Made by a program: the position numbers and the translations under genes
In this document: positions 7,148 to 11,517 of the stretch, in pieces
Layout: each line of letters opens with the position of its first letter
How positions within the stretch are numbered: position 1 is the stretch's first letter
Notes under the pieces: model-generated
Told to the model about the DNA's origin: nothing
Database searches by the model: none
What the model saw: the letters and a program-made list of their open reading frames with translations, nothing else
Assembly (NCBI GenBank): GCA_900553885.1
Contig: USFD01000094.1
Location: forward strand, 1 to 11,517
Length of the DNA: 11,517 bases
Origin: an uncultured Ruminococcus sp.
GTDB lineage: Bacteria; Bacillota; Clostridia; Lachnospirales; Lachnospiraceae
Direction of reading: 5' to 3'

Positions 7148-8016
7148 TCAGAATCGGCAGCAGGGAAAGCCTGCTTGCGGTAAAACAGGCAGAGATCATC
7201 CGGGATCAGATCTTAAGATATGCCCCGGAAACAACGGTTGAGATCGTCACAATGAAAACAACAGGAGATAAGATCCTGGATAAAAGTCTGGCGAAGATCG
7301 GCGGGAAAGGCCTGTTTGTAAAGGAACTGGACCGGGCGCTCCTGGACGGCCGGATCGATATTGCCGTGCACAGTCTGAAGGATATGCCCATGGAAGAAAA
7401 TCCAGAACTTCCTATTCTGGCATACGGGAAAAGGGAAGATCCAAGAGATGTGCTTCTGTACCGCCCGGGACTGGATGCCCTTCCGGAGCATGCTGTGATC
7501 GGCACATCCAGCAGGCGGAGAATGGTTCAGATGGAGAAGCTGGCGCCGGACTGCAGTTTCCGGGGGATCCGGGGAAATGTGCAGACCCGGATGAGAAAAC
7601 TGGAAACAGAAGGATATGACGCAACGCTTCTTGCGGCGGCAGGACTGAAACGTCTTGGAATGGAACCGGTAATCAGCCGTTATCTGTCGGTGGACGAAAT
7701 GATTCCGGCTGCAGGGCAGGGTATTCTGGCCGTACAGGGAAGAAAAGGAGAAACTTACAGCTGGGCAGTCCGGATAGATACACCGGAAAGCCGGGCGGCA
7801 GCGCTGGCGGAGCGGCAGTTTATCCGGACCGTAGGAGGGGACTGTACCTCTCCCTGTGCGGCCCATGCACAGATAAGCGGCAGCGGACTGAAACTGACGG
7901 GACTGTATTATAAGGAGGACTCCCGGGAGTGTCTGGTAAGCACCCTTGCGGCGGATCTATCCGAAGCGCGGCAGGCAGGAGAGAGGCTGGCACTGCGGAT
8001 GATGAAAAGAGAATAA
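7135..8016 (+). CDS. hemC: Porphobilinogen deaminase (hydroxymethylbilane synthase) HemC
   Basis: HemC polymerises four porphobilinogens into hydroxymethylbilane, the linear precursor closed by HemD. The 293-residue protein begins with IRIGSRESLLAVKQAE and contains HSLKDMP with the catalytic Asp83, then GTSSRRRMVQ, IRGNVQTR and PAAGQGILAVQ, all typical. The dipyrromethane cofactor should be held by Cys237 in GGDCTSPC. This stretch has one residue more than the usual GGC arrangement and a second cysteine at 241. The start at 7135 lies inside the end of cobQ, and an AAAGGA at 7118-7123 provides a moderate ribosome site, so translation probably depends partly on coupling. Its place between cobQ and cobA-hemD suggests that tetrapyrrole production here feeds corrinoid or siroheme synthesis rather than haem alone, which is inferred from context. 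Confidence 0.96.
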   Translation: MQSVIRIGSRESLLAVKQAEIIRDQILRYAPETTVEIVTMKTTGDKILDKSLAKIGGKGLFVKELDRALLDGRIDIAVHSLKDMPMEENPELPILAYGKREDPRDVLLYRPGLDALPEHAVIGTSSRRRMVQMEKLAPDCSFRGIRGNVQTRMRKLETEGYDATLLAAAGLKRLGMEPVISRYLSVDEMIPAAGQGILAVQGRKGETYSWAVRIDTPESRAAALAERQFIRTVGGDCTSPCAAHAQISGSGLKLTGLYYKEDSRECLVSTLAADLSEARQAGERLALRMMKRE

Positions 8017-8064
8017 AATCTGTAAAATGCAGAAAGAGTTCAGAAACCAGGAAGGAACAGCACA

Positions 8065-9669
8065 ATGACAGTAAATCAGAACGGATCAGAAAAAAAGATA
8101 AAAACAGATAACAGCGGAAAAACCGGAAAGGTATGGCTTGCGGGAGCAGGGCCGGGGGACGCCGGACTTCTGACAGTGAAGGCTGCGGAACTGATTGAGC
8201 GGGCGGATGTAATTGTCTACGACGCTCTGATCAGCGCAGAACTGCTGAGCCGCATTCCCCGGGATACCGAAACAATCTATGTAGGAAAACAGGCGGGGCA
8301 TCATCCGGTGCCTCAGGAAGAGATCAATCAGATCCTTGTACGGGAGGCGGAAAAAGGGAAAAAGGTACTCCGGCTGAAAGGAGGAGATCCTTTTGTTTTC
8401 GGACGCGGGGGAGAGGAACTGGAGACGCTTGTACAGGCGGGGATTCCTTTTGAAGTTGTGCCCGGCATTACGTCTTCCGTGGCGGTTCCGGCCTATGCAG
8501 GCATTCCGGTAACCCACAGGGATTATACATCTTCTTTTCATGTAATAACCGGACATGCCAGAAAGGACGGCGAACTGAATATTGATTTTGCTTCTCTGGT
8601 GCGTCTTGACGGTACGCTTGTATTTCTTATGAGTGTATCCTCCATGGAAAAGATATTAAAAGGACTGCTGGATGCCGGGATGGATCCGGATATGCCGGCG
8701 GCAGTTCTGGAGCGGGGAACGACGGCCCGCCAGCGGAGGGTAACCGCCACGGTGAGCACCCTGAAGGAAGCGTCGGATCAGGCGGATATCCGTACCCCGT
8801 CCATTATCCTTGTAGGGAAAGTCTGCGCGCTGGCGGAGGAACTTCACTGGGCGGAAGACCGGATCTTAGGGGGACGGCAGTTCCTTCTGACCCGTCCCAG
8901 ACAGAACCTGTCGTCTCTTGCAAAACGTCTGAGGGATCTGGGAGCGCAGGTCATTGAAATGCCGGCCATTCATACAGAACCCATTTCCTCGGATAAATTG
9001 CTGAGACACGCGCTTGAGCAGTTCGGGCAGAGAGACGGCGGAAAATGGCTTGTATTTACCAGCCCTATCGGTGTGGCAGTCTTTTTTGACGCATTAAAAG
9101 AAATGAAGACAGACCTGAGAACGGTTCTGGGCGGGAGGGGAACGGTCCGGATCGGAGCAATCGGTTCGGCAACCGCTTCTGCTCTTGAAGCACACGGCCT
9201 GTTTCCGGATGCAGTGCCTGAGACATACAGCGCCGGCGAACTGGGGAAAGAGCTGGCAGAACTGTCCCGGCCGGGAGAACACGTGCTGATTGCCAGGGCG
9301 GAGAAGGGATCGGAAGATCTGATCCCGCCCCTTGCAGAGGCAGGGCTTACTGCAGAGGATATCCCTCTGTACCGCACGGTGTATGAGGTGAATCCGGTTC
9401 TGAAAGAAACCGTGACAGATCTGCTGGAGAGCGGGGAGATTGACGCAGTGACATTTACCAGCGCATCCACAGTCCGCGGATTTGTCCGGGCTATGGGAGA
9501 GTACGATTACAGCCGGATCCGGGCTGTGTGCATCGGAAAACAGACGGCATGCGCGGCAGCCGGGTACGGGATGCAGACCGAAATCGCAGCACAGGCGTCC
9601 ATGGATGCCATGACGGAAAAAATTGTAGAATTATTTGGGAATAAAGAGAAAGAGGAGGCGCGGAAATGA
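8065..9669 (+). CDS. cobA-hemD: CobA-HemD fusion: uroporphyrinogen-III C-methyltransferase / uroporphyrinogen-III synthase
   Basis: The 534-residue bifunctional protein joins two successive enzymes. The N-terminal part (about 22-265) is the SAM-dependent methyltransferase that makes precorrin-2: GAGPGDAGLLT (27-37), RLKGGDPF (103-110), then VPGITSSVAVPAYAGIPVTHR, ITGHARKDG and VLERGTTARQR. The C-terminal part (about 269-530) is HemD, which cyclises and inverts ring D of hydroxymethylbilane, with RPRQN, VFTSPIGV and a TFTSAST segment. The first 20 residues are a lysine-rich polar leader not needed for the fold; no better start exists, and AGGAAGGA at 8049-8056 precedes the ATG by eight bases. 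The 48-base gap after hemC shows no clear promoter. The stop overlaps the next gene as ATGA. This fusion is common in Clostridia. No separate precorrin-2 dehydrogenase gene is in the window. Confidence 0.95.
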   Translation: MTVNQNGSEKKIKTDNSGKTGKVWLAGAGPGDAGLLTVKAAELIERADVIVYDALISAELLSRIPRDTETIYVGKQAGHHPVPQEEINQILVREAEKGKKVLRLKGGDPFVFGRGGEELETLVQAGIPFEVVPGITSSVAVPAYAGIPVTHRDYTSSFHVITGHARKDGELNIDFASLVRLDGTLVFLMSVSSMEKILKGLLDAGMDPDMPAAVLERGTTARQRRVTATVSTLKEASDQADIRTPSIILVGKVCALAEELHWAEDRILGGRQFLLTRPRQNLSSLAKRLRDLGAQVIEMPAIHTEPISSDKLLRHALEQFGQRDGGKWLVFTSPIGVAVFFDALKEMKTDLRTVLGGRGTVRIGAIGSATASALEAHGLFPDAVPETYSAGELGKELAELSRPGEHVLIARAEKGSEDLIPPLAEAGLTAEDIPLYRTVYEVNPVLKETVTDLLESGEIDAVTFTSASTVRGFVRAMGEYDYSRIRAVCIGKQTACAAAGYGMQTEIAAQASMDAMTEKIVELFGNKEKEEARK

Positions 9670-10298
9670 AAAAGATACTGGTTATTCAGGGCGGAGGCCG
9701 TGCAAACGGAAATACAGCACAGCTCATTCAGGCCTTTGTGAAAGGCGCTGAGGAAGCGGGACATCAGACCAAGGTAATCTCACTGCTGAAAAATCCGGTG
9801 AACGGCTGTCTGGGATGCAATGCCTGCCGGTATGGAAAGCCCTGCGTACAGAAAGACAGCTTTAACAGTCTGGCCCCTGAAATAAGAGAGGCAGATCTGA
9901 TCGTTCTGGCATCACCGCTGTATTTCTGGACAATTTCTTCAAAACTTAAGGCATTTATCGAACGGTTTTACTGCCTGGCAGAGGAGGACCCGAATCCGCC
10001 CTATGGGCGTTATGAGAAATATCCGGTGAAAGACTGTGCTTTGCTTATGACGTCGGCAGATGAATTTTTCTGGACGTTTGACCAGGCGGTTTCTTATTAC
10101 CGGTTTGCAGTTGTAAATTATATCGGTTTTCATGACAGGGGAATGTACCTTGCAGGCGGCTGCGGGGATACTAACGGAAAGCCCCGGATCGGTGAAACCT
10201 GTCATCTGGAAGCGGTATACCGGTTCGGAAAAGAAATTTACAGAGAAGATCAGCCGGAGCAGGCAAAAGACGCTTCTTCTTCCGGCAGACGGGGATGA
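9666..10298 (+). CDS. Flavodoxin-fold NAD(P)H/FMN oxidoreductase with ISF-like cysteine motif
   Basis: The 210-residue protein has the flavodoxin-like FMN_red fold: the strand MKKILVIQGGGR, then the phosphate-binding NGNTAQL turn (14-20), and LASPLYFWTISSKLKAFIERF, the conserved flavin-contact segment. Cysteines at 48, 51, 54 and 60 form C-x2-C-x2-C-x5-C, the compact spacing described for the iron-sulfur flavoprotein of Methanosarcina, so a 4Fe-4S cluster is possible. Several clostridial flavin reductases carry similar cysteines without a proven cluster. Translation starts at an ATG overlapping the cobA-hemD stop (ATGA), with GAGGAGG at 9652-9658, which implies coupling to corrinoid synthesis. 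A role as a low-potential reductant, for example of corrinoid cobalt before adenosylation, is a hypothesis from position. A generic electron-transfer or quinone/nitro reductase is the alternative. Confidence 0.82.
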   Translation: MKKILVIQGGGRANGNTAQLIQAFVKGAEEAGHQTKVISLLKNPVNGCLGCNACRYGKPCVQKDSFNSLAPEIREADLIVLASPLYFWTISSKLKAFIERFYCLAEEDPNPPYGRYEKYPVKDCALLMTSADEFFWTFDQAVSYYRFAVVNYIGFHDRGMYLAGGCGDTNGKPRIGETCHLEAVYRFGKEIYREDQPEQAKDASSSGRRG

Positions 10299-10326
10299 AG
10301 ACAGCACAGATATGGGGAAATGAAAG

Positions 10327-11094
10327 ATGAAGAATGAATATGATGACGAGCATTTTTTTCATGAATATGCGCAGATGACGCGAAGCAGAGAAGGACTTGC
10401 CGGAGCGGGAGAATGGCATCAGCTGCGCAGGATGTTCCCGCCGCTGGAGGGCAGCCGCGTACTGGATCTGGGCTGCGGCTACGGATGGCACTGCAAATAT
10501 GCTGTGGAGCAGGGAGCAGAGAACGTTCTGGGAATTGATGTGAGCCGGCGGATGATCCGGGAAGCAGAAAAGAGAAACCAGGATGAACGCATCACTTATG
10601 AGGTCCGTTCTCTTGAGGAGTATGATTATCCGGAGGAGGCATGGGACTGTGTGGTGTCAAATCTGGCGCTCCACTATATCCGGGATATTTCATCCGTTTT
10701 TCAACGGGTATACCATACTTTGAAAAAGGGCGGATATTTCCTTTTCAACATTGAACATCCTGTCTTTACCGCCGGGAAGGAACAGGACTGGATTTATGAT
10801 GACAGCGGCAGACCTGTGTGCTGGCCGATGGATGATTATTTTTATCCCGGAGAGCGAAGAACACATTTTCTCGGCTGTGAGGTAATAAAATATCATCATA
10901 CACTGACTCAGATTGTAAAGGGACTTCTGGAATGCGGATTTGTGATTGATATGCTGGAAGAGGCACAGCCATCCGAAGAGATGATGGACATTCCGGGAAT
11001 GAAAGACGAGATGCGCCGCCCCATGATGCTGATGATCCGGGCCGGAAAGCTGGAAAAAAGAAAAGCGGAGGACGTAAGACATGCTGGAAGATAA
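10327..11094 (+). CDS. Class I SAM-dependent methyltransferase
   Basis: The 255-residue product has a Rossmann methyltransferase core: motif I VLDLGCGYG (45-53), a GID motif with Asp71 expected to bind the SAM ribose, WDCVVSNLALHYI as the post-II/motif IV strand, and LKKGGYFLFNIEHPVF as motif V. This is the UbiE/Methyltransf_11-like group acting on small molecules. The substrate cannot be read from the sequence. The chosen ATG at 10327 follows GGGGAAA at 10314-10320 and lies 28 bases after the flavoprotein gene. None of the corrin methyltransferase signatures (CobA/CbiL/CbiF type) are present, so it should not be counted as a cobalamin ring methylase despite the location. Its 3' end overlaps the next gene by 14 bases. 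Confidence 0.88.
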   Translation: MKNEYDDEHFFHEYAQMTRSREGLAGAGEWHQLRRMFPPLEGSRVLDLGCGYGWHCKYAVEQGAENVLGIDVSRRMIREAEKRNQDERITYEVRSLEEYDYPEEAWDCVVSNLALHYIRDISSVFQRVYHTLKKGGYFLFNIEHPVFTAGKEQDWIYDDSGRPVCWPMDDYFYPGERRTHFLGCEVIKYHHTLTQIVKGLLECGFVIDMLEEAQPSEEMMDIPGMKDEMRRPMMLMIRAGKLEKRKAEDVRHAGR

Positions 11095-11470
11095 AGATTA
11101 CATTATGCGGATCGTACATGAATGGATCCGCACACTGATCAGGCTGATCTTTAACAAAGATATTGATAAGGATGACAAAGAACCGGTGTCTCTTGAGATG
11201 ATAGAGCAGTATAAAAAACTGCTGTCCATGATTGATGACGGAGAAATCAACGAGGCGGAAAATGTCCTGATTGACGGATTGAAGGCAGGAGACCGGGATT
11301 ACTTTGAGATGGCGCTTCTGTTTTATGAGAAACTGAGCGGAAAAACAGATGAATTTCTGGCAGAGCACGACTATTCAAGAGAAGAAGTGGTGGACGGTCT
11401 GAAATATGTTGTGAACTTTTACGGATACGGCAGTCTGCTGGATGCATTTACGGAGGATATCGAAGTTTGA
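11081..11470 (+). CDS. Small acidic helical protein, DUF6483-like
   Basis: The 129-residue protein opens with DYIMRIVHEWIRTLIRLIF, an amphipathic helix, followed by a charged DKDDKE stretch and three or four predicted helices, with a TPR-like EAENVLIDGL segment. It resembles the DUF6483 proteins seen in Clostridia, though this is recognition from memory of the N-terminal pattern and not certain. No enzyme motif, signal peptide or cysteine is visible. CGGAGGA at 11066-11072 supports the ATG at 11081, which lies within the methyltransferase 3' end. The overlap suggests coupled expression of the pair. The function is unknown. Confidence 0.8.
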   Translation: MLEDKDYIMRIVHEWIRTLIRLIFNKDIDKDDKEPVSLEMIEQYKKLLSMIDDGEINEAENVLIDGLKAGDRDYFEMALLFYEKLSGKTDEFLAEHDYSREEVVDGLKYVVNFYGYGSLLDAFTEDIEV

Positions 11471-11517
11471 AACAAAGAAATAGAGGTAAACCGCCAAAAA
11501 AGTGTATAGCAAACAAG
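11471..11517. other. Noncoding tail, nothing recognised
   Basis: These AT-rich bases after the last stop contain no convincing terminator stem, promoter pair or start codon with a ribosome site. The stretch is too short to judge because the window ends here. Confidence 0.4.

Noticed and set aside
8017..8064. Separate promoter for cobA-hemD in the gap after hemC
   Set aside because: No -35/-10 pair with acceptable spacing; only the ribosome site at 8049-8056 is clear.
8970..9470. Long minus-strand open frame inside the HemD domain (and similar antisense frames elsewhere)
   Set aside because: Serine/proline/arginine-rich translations without domains, lying opposite strongly supported genes, are frame shadows.
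10327..11094. Methyltransferase as a corrin-ring methylase
   Set aside because: It has a Rossmann class I motif set (VLDLGCGYG), whereas corrin methylases are class III with GxGPGD-type motifs.

Overview
The window reads as a chromosomal segment of an anaerobic Gram-positive Clostridia member, most likely Lachnospiraceae-like. The support is AGGAGG-type ribosome binding sites with 7-8 base spacing, mixed base composition with many CCGG/CCGGA-rich codons, a fused cobA-hemD gene, a CobD-type threonine-phosphate decarboxylase beside cbiB, and a small protein resembling DUF6483. The genus cannot be settled from the sequence. All supported genes lie on the + strand.

Region 1 (1-54) is the 3' end of a group II intron: the end of domain V, then a domain VI hairpin with a bulged branch-point A. 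The intron body and any reverse transcriptase lie outside the window. A sigma-A-like promoter follows (111-140).

Region 2 (175-3439) holds three closely spaced genes: a small HD-domain phosphohydrolase, a stand-alone OLD-family protein (ABC-type ATPase plus TOPRIM nuclease) with an unusual cysteine cluster, and a metallo-beta-lactamase-fold hydrolase of the COG1237 type. No pathway is obvious for them. This is the least explained part of the window and the best place to look for an undescribed system, although a defence role is only a hypothesis.

Region 3 (about 3477-10298) is a corrinoid/tetrapyrrole operon behind a good promoter: cbiB, cobD, cobQ/cbiP, hemC and a cobA-hemD fusion, then a flavoprotein with an iron-sulfur-flavoprotein-like cysteine motif. 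HemC and the HemD domain make uroporphyrinogen III, and the CobA domain methylates it to precorrin-2. CobQ amidates the ring late in the pathway. CobD makes aminopropanol phosphate, and CbiB attaches it. The central ring-contraction genes are not here. Most junctions overlap or are only a few bases apart, which points to translational coupling. No cobalamin riboswitch is visible ahead of cbiB.

Region 4 (10327-11470) holds a class I SAM-dependent methyltransferase overlapping a small acidic DUF6483-like protein. The last 47 bases carry nothing recognisable. There are no tRNA or rRNA genes, CRISPR arrays or complete insertion sequences.
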